64,000 bases of DNA from positions 7,378,001 to 7,442,000 of the forward strand of contig NZ_AP025739.1 in the NCBI RefSeq assembly GCF_003574315.2. Reading direction: 5' to 3'. The notes under the pieces were generated by a model. The model was not told the DNA's origin. It saw only the letters and a program-made list of their open reading frames with translations, and searched no databases. This stretch comes from Capsulimonas corticalis (GTDB taxonomy: Bacteria > Armatimonadota > Armatimonadia > Armatimonadales > Capsulimonadaceae). Below are positions 42,485 through 52,572 of this stretch, one piece after another (the first letter of the stretch is position 1; each line of letters starts with the position of its first letter). The position numbers and the translations under genes were made by a program.

Positions 42485-42844
42485 CTACTCCAGCGGCTTA
42501 TCGTAGATCGTGCGGTCGGCAGGGTAATAGATCAGTTCGACCTGGTTTCCGTCGGGATCGTCGATATAGATGCCGGCGGTCCCGTCCCGATGCTGATCGA
42601 CCGGTTTGCCCGCCGCCAGCGCGTGCTCGCGCAGCGCCTCCGCGCCCACGCGGACCGCGACATGCGGCGGATGCTGGCTGGGCGTCACCAGCGCGAGCTT
42701 CCCCTGCCCTAATTTCAGAAACGCCCAGGTCCCGTCCTGATAGAGAACCTCGGCGCCGAATTTCTCGACATACCACCGGACGGAGGCGGCGATATCGCGG
42801 GACGGCACGGCGACGTGATCCAGCTGGTGTTCATAAGTCGTCAT
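42485..42844 (-). CDS. VOC-superfamily (glyoxalase-like) protein
   Basis: 119 residues, one glyoxalase/bleomycin-resistance module. HQLDHVAVPSRDIAASVRWY opens the fold with a metal-binding His, and GIYIDDPDGNQVELIYYP closes it with the Glu. It may be a small dioxygenase, lyase or resistance protein; the substrate is unknown. It lies 74 bp upstream of the fucosidase gene on the same strand. Confidence 0.88.
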   Translation of the reverse strand: MTTYEHQLDHVAVPSRDIAASVRWYVEKFGAEVLYQDGTWAFLKLGQGKLALVTPSQHPPHVAVRVGAEALREHALAAGKPVDQHRDGTAGIYIDDPDGNQVELIYYPADRTIYDKPLE

Positions 42845-43014
42845 TAAAGATTACTTTCTCGATGATGTTGGAATGCTTTACCTTAAGAATATACCCAGGA
42901 GACAAAAAAGACCGCGCCGGCTCCTGGCGGGACGCGACCTCGTTACGGATTATCGCCGACAGTTTTCCGTCTGGCGCGAATAGAAATTGGCGAATTTTAT
43001 TTTTTGCGTGGGGG

Positions 43015-43045
43015 TTGACCTAGAGCGCTCTAGGTTCGTTATACT
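43015..43045 (+). promoter_or_regulatory. MerR-type promoter with 19-bp spacer and operator
   Basis: TTGACC (43015-43020), a 19-bp spacer and TATACT (43040-43045). A perfect 16-bp palindrome CCTAGAGCGCTCTAGG (43019-43034) lies between and over the boxes. The overlong spacer is the hallmark of promoters that MerR proteins activate by twisting DNA. Confidence 0.93.
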
Positions 43046-43090
43046 CATTTCTGGGTCCGCCAAACGAAGTTCATCCGAAGGACAGCATCC

Positions 43091-43618
43091 ATGAAAGACA
43101 CCGCAGCACTCGAATTGCCAGGCAGATATCTCATTGCTCCTCTGGAGGAGATGACCGTTCAGCAAGTGGTGGATTTGACCGGACTGAGCGAACATACGCT
43201 GCGCTACTACGAACGCCTCGGTCTGATCCATCCGGTCCGGCGACATCACAGCAGCGGGCACCGGCGATACTCTCAGGAAGACGTCACCCGGCTGGAATCG
43301 CTGGCGTGCCTGCGGGCGACGGGAATGCCCCTGGCCGAGATGCGGCAGTACTTCGAGGCGCTGAGCCAAGGCGAGACCGCCGTGACGCAGCAGAAAGCGC
43401 TCCTGACTCAGCATAAGACTGTCCTTCAAGAACGTCAGCGACAGATGCTGCGCAACTTAGAATATTTGGACCGCAAAATCGCATATTGGGACGCGATCGA
43501 AGCGGGCGACGAACAAGCCGCTTGCGCCATCGCCCAATCACTGCATGGATGGATTCGCGCGGATTCCGAACGGGATCATCCTCCCTTAGACGCTTTCGAA
43601 GATAAGGAAATTTTATGA
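43091..43618 (+). CDS. MerR-family regulator, AdhR-like
   Basis: 175 residues. The winged helix (about 20-90) reads MTVQQVVDLTGLSEHTLRYYERLGLI, followed by RRHHSSGHRRYSQEDVTRLE and a long dimer coiled coil. No Cys cluster for metal binding is seen, so it is likely of the AdhR type that senses reactive aldehydes. It lies 45 bp after its promoter and overlaps the alcohol dehydrogenase gene by four bases, so it should control its own operon. Confidence 0.92.
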   Translation: MKDTAALELPGRYLIAPLEEMTVQQVVDLTGLSEHTLRYYERLGLIHPVRRHHSSGHRRYSQEDVTRLESLACLRATGMPLAEMRQYFEALSQGETAVTQQKALLTQHKTVLQERQRQMLRNLEYLDRKIAYWDAIEAGDEQAACAIAQSLHGWIRADSERDHPPLDAFEDKEIL

Positions 43619-44664
43619 GCAATACCCTCGCCTACGCCGTCCAGACCGCGACCACGCCGCTGGCGCCCTTTGAGTTCGACCGCCGCGAACTTGGCCCTAG
43701 CGACGTCCAGATCGAGATTCTCTTCTGCGGCGTCTGCCACTCCGACATCCATCAAGCCCGCAACGAATGGGGCAACTCGATCTTCCCGATGGTCCCCGGC
43801 CATGAGATCGTCGGCCGCGTGACCCAGATTGGCGACGCCGTGACCCAGTTCGCCGCCGGCGATCTGGCGGGCGTCGGCTGCATGGTCGATAGCTGCCGCG
43901 AATGCGCCAACTGCAAGTCCGGCGAGGAGCAGTACTGCGAGGGCGGCAAGCTTGTCCTCACCTACAACAGCAAGTTCCCGGACGGAACGATTTCGCAGGG
44001 CGGCTACTCCGACAATATCGTGGTGGACGAAGCGTTCGCGCTGAAGATTTCTCCCAAGCTGGACCTCGCCGCCGTCGCCCCGCTGCTCTGCGCCGGCATC
44101 ACCACCTACTCGCCGCTCAAGCACTGGAACGTGCAGGCCGGTCAGAAGGTCGGCGTCGTGGGCCTGGGCGGCCTCGGACACATGGCGCTGAAGTTCGCGC
44201 ACGCCTTCGGCGCTCACGTCACGCAGTTCACCACCTCGCCCGGCAAGGAAGAAGACGCCAAGCGACTGGGCGCCGATGAAGTCGTCGTCACCCGCGATCC
44301 CGAAGCGCTTAAGGCGCTGGCGAACACGTTCGACTTCATCATCGACACCGTCTCCGCTTCGCATGATCTGTCGATATATTTGAACCTGCTCAAGCTGAAC
44401 GGAAGCATGGTCCTGGTCGGCATCCCAACCGAAGCCGCCTCCGTCCACGCCGCCACCCTCGCCGGCAAGCGCCGCTCACTCGCCGGCTCCGGCATCGGCG
44501 GGATCAAAGAGACCCAGGAGATGCTCGACTACTGCGCCGAACACAATATCGTCAGCGATATCGAAATGATCAATATCCAGGACATCAACGCCGCCTACGA
44601 CCGCGTCCTGAAAAGCGACGTCAAGTATCGCTTCGTGATCGACATGGCCTCCCTCAAGGGGTAA
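43615..44664 (+). CDS. Zinc alcohol/aldehyde dehydrogenase, YahK/CAD type
   Basis: 349 residues. FCGVCHSDIHQARNEWG has the catalytic zinc Cys and His, PGHEIVGRV follows, and the structural zinc site C-x2-C-x2-C-x7-C is in SCRECANCKSGEEQYC. The dinucleotide motif is GLGGLGHMALKFA. This matches the cinnamyl-alcohol-dehydrogenase/YahK group that reduces aldehydes with NADPH. It follows a MerR regulator, so a role in clearing toxic aldehydes is likely. A terminator follows. Confidence 0.95.
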   Translation: MSNTLAYAVQTATTPLAPFEFDRRELGPSDVQIEILFCGVCHSDIHQARNEWGNSIFPMVPGHEIVGRVTQIGDAVTQFAAGDLAGVGCMVDSCRECANCKSGEEQYCEGGKLVLTYNSKFPDGTISQGGYSDNIVVDEAFALKISPKLDLAAVAPLLCAGITTYSPLKHWNVQAGQKVGVVGLGGLGHMALKFAHAFGAHVTQFTTSPGKEEDAKRLGADEVVVTRDPEALKALANTFDFIIDTVSASHDLSIYLNLLKLNGSMVLVGIPTEAASVHAATLAGKRRSLAGSGIGGIKETQEMLDYCAEHNIVSDIEMINIQDINAAYDRVLKSDVKYRFVIDMASLKG

Positions 44665-44683
44665 GCCAGACACGAGCGACCGA

Positions 44684-44721
44684 ACGAAGAAGCCAGCGGT
44701 TTTAGCCGCTGGCTTCTTCGT
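44684..44721 (+). terminator. Terminator of the merR-adh operon
   Basis: A perfect 16-bp stem (44684-44699 with 44706-44721) and a six-base loop. The T-tract is inside the right side rather than after it. Confidence 0.85.
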
Positions 44722-44765
44722 CGGCATCTTCCGGTCGAACGACGCTCTCCATCTCGCGAAACGCA

Positions 44766-46175
44766 TTACCCCCCACCCTGCCCGACCAGTTCTCCAGCAT
44801 CGATGGCGCTTGTCCTCACCTCATGCCTTCCCTGAAAGATAGCAATGATTGCTATCAAGAGTACGGCAACGGAGAGAACGGACCATAAGCCGAGGGTAGC
44901 GCCGTCCGGGCGCACGATGGACTCGCCGCGCAGCGCTTGCCAGACGAGCAGACCGATTGCGCCCAGATACCCGGCGCCGAAGATCCCGACCAGACGCAGC
45001 CGGACCGTCTCACTCCAGCGCGACAGACCGAGCAGCAACGCCGCCAGCGGCAGCAGCTGCAGGGCGTGCAGGCCGACGAAGTGCGCGACGCGCAGATCGC
45101 CGGCGCGTGTGCTCCAGCCCAAAAACGGCAGGCCCGCGCCGCCATCCGGCGCGCCGACGGTATGCGCTCCGACCACCGGCATGACGTGCAGCGCGGCGGC
45201 CGACGCCATTTGCGCGGCGGTCGGCGCCGTCATCAGAAATCCGACCGTCATACCCACAACCGTCAGCGCCGATCCCAGGCGAATCCCCAGCGCAAGCGCC
45301 CGATCCGCAATCTTCGTGCGCAATAGCTGCGCGCTGGCGACGATCTGCGCGACCCACAAGACCGTGATCGCGATCCCCATCACGCCAAAAAGAACGGTAT
45401 CCAGAGGAGTCGAATGGTTGAAGTGGCTGGTCGTTCCGCGAAACGCCTGAAGCGGAATGATCACCATTTCGATCCCCACCATCGACGCCATGGTCCACGA
45501 GAGCGCGCGGACGATCCGTGCGCCCGCTGGCAGGAAGCTCAGTGTCCACGCCAGCGTCGCGCTATAGATAGCAACGGAAATGGCGAACTTCAGCGGCTTC
45601 AGCCACGCCGGCGCTCCCGTGATGATCCGGTGATCAAGCACCAGCCCCGCCGTCGCAGCCCCGATCAGCGCCACGTTGAACCAGAACAGAAGCATCAGCG
45701 GCGTACTCGCGTTCAGCGCCTGTAAGACCGAGGCGACGCTGCGCCGAATTTGTCCGGCGCGCCACGATCGAACCGCCGCGCGCAGCATCAAGAACGTCAG
45801 GAAGCCGATCGGGCCGAACATCAGCGTGAGATACAAGATCGGACTGATCAGCAGCGACGAGAGATTGTCCCGCCGCGCCTCCAGAAAAATCCAGCGTCCC
45901 ATAAATAAGTCGAAGGCGAGAAAATGCGCCCAGCCGAGAAACGCCCCGACCGGCGATCCCAGCAGCGCCGCCACGCCCGGCAAACTCGGATGCATAATGG
46001 TGGGCGCAATTGCCCCGATCCTCGGCAAAATCAATACCAAATAAGCCAGCGCCGCCGGCGCGGCGATCCACGGCGACTCCGCAATCTTCACGGTCACACG
46101 CCATCGCGGCGCGAATATCAGCAGCGCCCAAAATGGCGCCACCAGCAAACTCGCAAGCGCAAACCAATGGTCCAC
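44766..46175 (-). CDS. ABA4-like (DUF4281) multi-pass membrane protein
   Basis: 469 residues, starting at GTG with GGAG six bases upstream. About 12 membrane helices. The first ~140 residues, with FLAFDLFMGRWIFLEARRDN and ILYLTLMFGPIGFLTFL, resemble the ABA4-like DUF4281 family, known in plants from neoxanthin synthesis. The rest (about 150-450) is a second membrane module that I do not recognise, so this looks like a fusion. The MarR regulator encoded 34 bp upstream probably controls it. Confidence 0.8.
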   Translation of the reverse strand: MDHWFALASLLVAPFWALLIFAPRWRVTVKIAESPWIAAPAALAYLVLILPRIGAIAPTIMHPSLPGVAALLGSPVGAFLGWAHFLAFDLFMGRWIFLEARRDNLSSLLISPILYLTLMFGPIGFLTFLMLRAAVRSWRAGQIRRSVASVLQALNASTPLMLLFWFNVALIGAATAGLVLDHRIITGAPAWLKPLKFAISVAIYSATLAWTLSFLPAGARIVRALSWTMASMVGIEMVIIPLQAFRGTTSHFNHSTPLDTVLFGVMGIAITVLWVAQIVASAQLLRTKIADRALALGIRLGSALTVVGMTVGFLMTAPTAAQMASAAALHVMPVVGAHTVGAPDGGAGLPFLGWSTRAGDLRVAHFVGLHALQLLPLAALLLGLSRWSETVRLRLVGIFGAGYLGAIGLLVWQALRGESIVRPDGATLGLWSVLSVAVLLIAIIAIFQGRHEVRTSAIDAGELVGQGGG

Positions 46176-46209
46176 GGTTCTCTCCTATTCTACAGATCCC
46201 CGGCCCGGA

Positions 46210-46665
46210 TCAATCGATGTGAGTATCGCTCATCACGCGAAGGCGCGCTTCGATCGCGCCCAGCAGCAAACGCGCCTGCTCCAGATCCGCACGCTCAATC
46301 TCCGTCAGCGCCGCATCCGCAAGCCGAATGGCCGACGGGATGGCCTGCTCCAGCAGCGCCACGCCCTCCTCCGTCAGCTTCAAAAAATGCGTCCGCCGGT
46401 TTGCCCCCGGCAGCCGCACCACCAGCCCACGATCCACCAGGCGCGCCGTCAGCACCGTCACCGTCGCCCGCTCAATCAGCAGCGCCTCCGCCAAATCCGA
46501 TGGCGCAATGCCCGCATCATTCATCTCATAAATTGCAATCAGCAATCGAAACTGCGCCTGGGTCAAATCCAATTCTCGAAACGTCCGGTCAAACACCATC
46601 GCCATCCGCGTTCCAATTCGCATCAGCGCGGTACAGACTGTCGAAGTCAAAAGATCATCTTTCAT
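46210..46665 (-). CDS. MarR-family transcriptional regulator
   Basis: 151 residues. The winged-helix core reads LTQAQFRLLIAIYEM, APSDLAEALLIERATVTVLTARLVDRGLVVR and FLKLTEEGVALL. It is the first gene of a likely two-gene unit with the ABA4-like protein. Its promoter has an inverted repeat in the spacer, which suggests that it represses itself. Confidence 0.93.
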   Translation of the reverse strand: MKDDLLTSTVCTALMRIGTRMAMVFDRTFRELDLTQAQFRLLIAIYEMNDAGIAPSDLAEALLIERATVTVLTARLVDRGLVVRLPGANRRTHFLKLTEEGVALLEQAIPSAIRLADAALTEIERADLEQARLLLGAIEARLRVMSDTHID

Positions 46666-46672
46666 AGTTCGT

Positions 46673-46701
46673 ATTATAATAGTTTGAACTCAAACTGTCA
46701 A
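46673..46701 (-). promoter_or_regulatory. Consensus promoter of the marR gene with operator
   Basis: Minus strand: TTGACA (46696-46701), a 17-bp spacer and TATAAT (46673-46678), a full consensus match. The spacer is filled by the inverted repeat AGTTTGA-AC-TCAAACT (46681-46696). The -10 box ends seven bases before the ATG at 46665. Confidence 0.9.
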
Positions 46702-46762
46702 TACTCAAACTTATTCCAACAAAAAAATAAGACCCGGCAGCCGCGCCGCCGGGCCATGTCCC

Positions 46763-46954
46763 CTACAATCCAATCTCGCGAAATTCCGATTCCTCTTGAC
46801 GCGCTCGCCGGGGCAGCTCACCACGCCGGTCATCCGCCCAATCGGAGCCGACAGAGTTGTCCAGCGATTGAATAAGAAACGTGATCAAGTCCGCTCGATC
46901 TTCCGTCGATAACAATTCGAGCTTATGCTTCAAGCTTTCGGCGGCTGGGCTCAT
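46763..46954 (-). CDS. Orphan addiction-module antitoxin
   Basis: 63 residues from the ATG at 46954, with AGGAGG five bases upstream. The helix pair ESLKHKLELLSTEDRADLITFLIQSL matches the 'putative addiction module component' antitoxins that pair with RelE/ParE toxins. No toxin gene follows: the next gene downstream is marR. A TATAAT (46973-like position is absent) instead lies at 47002-47007, upstream of the gene. It is probably a remnant or a protective orphan. Confidence 0.78.
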   Translation of the reverse strand: MSPAAESLKHKLELLSTEDRADLITFLIQSLDNSVGSDWADDRRGELPRRARQEESEFREIGL

Positions 46955-47041
46955 CAGAACCTCCTGCAAATTTTGGCGCGCGGCGAACATGGGAGATTCC
47001 TATTATAGCAGAGGAATAGGTGGGGAGGGATCTTAACTTCA

Positions 47042-47106
47042 TTACCAATCGCGGTTGTTTCCGCCATCCTTGCGGTTGGCTTGGACGGCCGCGCGGTAGG
47101 GGCTGC
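47042..47106 (-). repeat. Degenerate fragment A of the ppdK 3' end
   Basis: 47042-47092 matches the last 51 bases around the ppdK stop (48638-48690 region) with about six mismatches. An 18-bp gap follows, then GCGGTAGGGGCTGC matches again exactly. It is non-coding here. The stretch 46991-47251 has no other recognisable feature. Confidence 0.82.
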
Positions 47107-47251
47107 GTCAGCGTCTTGATCGGTTCGCACATCGGGCATTATCGTTTGCCACGATCGACCCGATGCCCATCAAGAACAGCAGATGAAATCAGACTGGAAT
47201 GAGCCATTCCGTTTTCTTTTCGCCGTCTCTTGCAAATCCCTCATCTGCCAC

Positions 47252-47701
47252 TCATTTGTTATCAAGTTGTTCCGCCAGCCCGATAAGAATTCCTTCGGGC
47301 CCGCGGATATAGCAGAGCTGATACGAATCCTCATACTGAACCAATTCGCCGACGAGCTCAGCGCCGCGCTTACAGAGCCTGGCAACCAACTCGTCGATAT
47401 TCTCCACAGTAAACATGACGCGCAGGTAGCCGAGAGCGTTCACAGGGGCGTTCCGGTGATCGGCGACTGTGGGCGGTGTAAGAAATCGCGAAAGTTCGAG
47501 GCGGCTGTGACCATCGGGAGTGACCATCATGGCGATCTCGACTTGCTGGGAACCCAGTCCAGTGACGCGCCCGGCCCATTCTCCTTCAATCGTGGCTCGC
47601 CCTTCGAGGGTCAGCCCAAGCTCGGTGAAAAAAGAGATGGCTTCATCAAGGGATTCCACCACGATGCCGACATTGTGCATTAGTGGTAATTTTTTTGTCA
47701 T
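47252..47701 (-). CDS. VOC-superfamily protein (glyoxalase fold)
   Basis: About 149 residues from the ATG at 47701; a GTG at 47716 would add five. Neither has a good ribosome site. HNVGIVVESLDEAISFFTELGL opens the fold, GYLRVMFTVENIDELVARL starts the second half and GPEGILIGLAEQL ends with the metal-ligand-like position. This resembles small-molecule lyases or resistance proteins. It lies between two fragments of the ppdK 3' end, which suggests that it was acquired. Confidence 0.85.
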   Translation of the reverse strand: MTKKLPLMHNVGIVVESLDEAISFFTELGLTLEGRATIEGEWAGRVTGLGSQQVEIAMMVTPDGHSRLELSRFLTPPTVADHRNAPVNALGYLRVMFTVENIDELVARLCKRGAELVGELVQYEDSYQLCYIRGPEGILIGLAEQLDNK

Positions 47702-47715
47702 GGTTTTATCTATCA

Positions 47716-47806
47716 CCCTTAAGGTTAGATTGGGTGGGCCGGGAGGCGGGCGATCAGGACACGGTACGGGCTGTACGAGACGTAGTTCAGGCCAATCTCG
47801 TGACAG
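47716..47806 (-). repeat. Degenerate fragment B of the ppdK 3' end
   Basis: These ~90 bases align with about 48663-48753 inside the 3' end of ppdK with roughly a dozen, mostly transition, differences; CGAGACGTAGTTCAGGCC is exact. The frame is not used here. Confidence 0.85.
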
Positions 47807-47812
47807 TAGAGA

Positions 47813-48242
47813 TTATGGCTTCAGCCAGTTCTCCAGGATCAAATCTGGGACACGCTGAAAATGGCTTTCGTTATTCGTGACCATGATCATTCCATGCTCC
47901 ATGGCTGTTGCAGCAATCAAGATGTCGGCATCCCCAATGAGCGCGCCGCGCCGGTGTAAATCGCCGTAGCCGGTGTAAATCGCCGTAGATTGTTGCTGCC
48001 TGCAGGACAATTGCATCGGTCAATGGGAGAACTTCACTCGCGCGACAAAGTGCTTCAAAAGCTGCAATCTGAGATGACGCCCGCTTAGCGTTTAGTCCAC
48101 GCAGTATTTCGTACCGTGTGATGATGGAAAAGGTCAGCGCCCCAAAATTCGCTAAATAATTACGAGAGCGAACAAGAGCAATCGGATTCTGCTTTATAAT
48201 CGCCGAAAGTGTATCTGTGTCTAAAAGCGCCTTCTGCATCAT
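47813..48242 (-). pseudogene. PIN-domain (VapC-like) toxin split by a 19-bp duplication
   Basis: The N-terminal frame (from 48242) has the PIN start MQKALLDTDTLSAII with a catalytic Asp, and YEILRGLNA with a Glu. At the repeat 47950-47987 the frame shifts and the rest, GDADILIAATAMEHG and NNESHF to WLKP, continues in another frame to 47813. Removing one 19-bp unit restores a single ~137-residue PIN protein with all acidic residues. As written, translation would end at a wrong stop at 47871. The start overlaps the antitoxin gene by four bases. Confidence 0.88.
47950..47987. repeat. 19-bp tandem duplication in the toxin gene
   Basis: Two perfect head-to-tail copies (47950-47968 and 47969-47987) of a 19-bp unit that reads IYGDLHR on the minus strand. 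Since 19 is not a multiple of three, the duplication shifts the frame. Confidence 0.95.
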
Positions 48243-48487
48243 TGAATAGATCGTTCTCCAAAAAATGGAGTTCGCCCAGTCGCAATTTTTTCTACATCAT
48301 CGCGGTCGTTTTCGGACAGACCAGCGTAGACTTGAGCAGCCAGACTAAGTATCTCCTCCGGCGTGTGATGATTGGCGACAAACAAGCTGCGAAGTCCCTG
48401 TAGCGCGACGTTCTCTGGCGTTGTCCCTTCGCGCTGTGCTCGCTCCTCAATCGCTTTCTCAAGTTCAGGAGTAAGTGTTATCGTCAT
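48239..48487 (-). CDS. Antitoxin of the broken PIN module
   Basis: 82 residues, with GGGGAGG upstream of the ATG. The N-terminus MTITLTPELEKAIEERAQREGTT is like ribbon-helix-helix antitoxins (CopG/Arc type), and the C-terminal part would wrap the toxin. It overlaps the toxin start by four bases. It is intact while its toxin is frameshifted. Confidence 0.83.
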   Translation of the reverse strand: MTITLTPELEKAIEERAQREGTTPENVALQGLRSLFVANHHTPEEILSLAAQVYAGLSENDRDDVEKIATGRTPFFGERSIQ

Positions 48488-48551
48488 CAGTTTTAACCTC
48501 CCCGTTAATGCAAGTTATCTCGCAACGGCCAACACAAATCTAGTTGCAATT

Positions 48552-48580
48552 ATTATATCCAAGGAAGGCTTACAATGCAA
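48552..48580 (-). promoter_or_regulatory. Promoter of the toxin-antitoxin operon
   Basis: Minus strand: TTGCAT (48575-48580), a 17-bp spacer and TATAAT (48552-48557), giving a leader of about 58 bases. Confidence 0.65.
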
Positions 48581-48582
48581 AC

Positions 48583-48610
48583 AGGGGCCGCAGCTTACGC
48601 TGCGGCCCCT
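48583..48610 (-). terminator. Likely terminator of ppdK
   Basis: A perfect 11-bp stem (48583-48593 with 48600-48610), 28 bp after the ppdK stop. The T-tract is short. Confidence 0.72.
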
Positions 48611-48637
48611 GGGCTTAGGAGCTAACTCGACCTAATC

Positions 48638-51316
<2,679 letters not shown>

Positions 51317-51464
51317 TCAGTTACTCTCCTATTTAGAAGCTCAGTCGTCGCTTCAGTCTGTCGCAAAATTGTCAAAAAGCCGCCGATAAGTATACCTGGA
51401 AATGTGTGATTGGGGCAAGTGGGTGACGAGATAAACGCACTTCTAGCGTACGGCGACGCCCTTT

Positions 51465-51615
51465 GCAAACCCACCCCCGCGCTTCGCGCGCCCCCTCCCG
51501 CCGACGGGAAGGGTTATTTCAGAGCGTGTTATCGCAGGCGACTTTCGTCAGAGGCAATCTTACAACCCCTTCCCGTCGGCGGGAGGGGGCGCGCGAAGCG
51601 CGGGGGTGGGTTTGC
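51465..51615 (+). repeat. 151-bp palindromic element, copy 3
   Basis: Arms 51465-51515 and 51565-51615 around a core nearly equal to that of copy 1. In both arms the small hairpin is CGCGC-TTC-GCGCG instead of CGGCC-TTC-GGCCG, so the two arms changed together. A further arm piece follows at 51621-51648. The right side lies inside the end of the AraC gene. Confidence 0.9.
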
Positions 51616-52477
51616 AAAGGGTGGCGCGAAGCGCCGGGGTGGGTTTGCTCTGCCGAAACTCCCTCGGCCCCTGCCCCATCTCCGCCTTGAACCGCTTGGA
51701 AAAGTAAAACTCGTCGCCGTAGCCGAGGGCGTCGGCGATTTGGGCGCTGGTCATTTGGGTGAATTTGAGCATTTCACAGGCGGCTTCGATGCGGCGGCGG
51801 GCGCGGTAGCGGGCAGGGGAGACGCCAAGGGATTGGGTGAAGCGTTTGCGGAAGAGTTCGTAGCCGACGCCGACTTTGCGGGCGACTTCGGCGGGGTCGA
51901 GATCTTGGGAGAGGTCGGCTTCTAGGAGAAGCTGGGCGGCTTGGAGCCAGTCGTCTGGGTGTGAAGTGTCGGTGGGCGTGGAGAGGGCGAGGAGCATTTC
52001 GGTGAGGAGGGCGTGGAGGCGGGCGACTTGAAGGGCGTCGTCGTCGCGGGAGCCGGGGCGTAGACGGGCGGCGAAGGCGGTGAATTTGGCGAGCCAGCGG
52101 TCGTCGGGTTGGCGCGGGGCGATGGGACGGGAGGGGTCGATGAGGCCGATTTGGTGGAGCATGGCGAATGCGGGGCCGTCAAAGACGAAGTAGAGTTCGT
52201 CCCAATGTGTGCCCGGATTGGGGCCATAGCTGTGCGGGAAGCTGGGGAAGACAAAAATGGCGTCGCCGGCGACGAGAGGGATCCGCTTCTGGTGAATATC
52301 CCGGTACACGCCCTCGCCCCGTGTGATAAAGACGAGGGCGTATTGATCGTAGATACGCAGGGGATAGGCGGGAACCACGCCCTCGCCGTTCTGGATTCGA
52401 GCGGCGAGGGTGAGGCGCCCCAGCGGAGTCATCTCGGAAGAGACAAATATCGGCGTAGTGTGGTTATGCGGCGCCAT
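51560..52477 (-). CDS. AraC-family regulator with repeat-derived C-terminus
   Basis: 305 residues. A cupin-like sensor (about 1-130) is followed by the AraC DNA-binding domain (about 190-275): ARKVGVGYELFRKRFTQSLG and ADALGYGDEFYFSKRFKAEM. The family normally ends soon after GPREFRQ. Here about 29 more residues follow, with KPTPALRA twice and PPPADGKGL; these are translated from arms of the palindromic element, which also supplies the stop codon. It is divergent from the PhyH-type gene and probably controls it. Confidence 0.9.
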   Translation of the reverse strand: MAPHNHTTPIFVSSEMTPLGRLTLAARIQNGEGVVPAYPLRIYDQYALVFITRGEGVYRDIHQKRIPLVAGDAIFVFPSFPHSYGPNPGTHWDELYFVFDGPAFAMLHQIGLIDPSRPIAPRQPDDRWLAKFTAFAARLRPGSRDDDALQVARLHALLTEMLLALSTPTDTSHPDDWLQAAQLLLEADLSQDLDPAEVARKVGVGYELFRKRFTQSLGVSPARYRARRRIEAACEMLKFTQMTSAQIADALGYGDEFYFSKRFKAEMGQGPREFRQSKPTPALRATLCKPTPALRAPPPADGKGL

Positions 52478-52572
52478 GGAGTGAGAATACCATAAAATAC
52501 AAGTTCATCCCAATTTCTGCATTTTCTGAATTGCCGATGGCGCTTATAATTTGGCGTAAGGAGATCACAATT

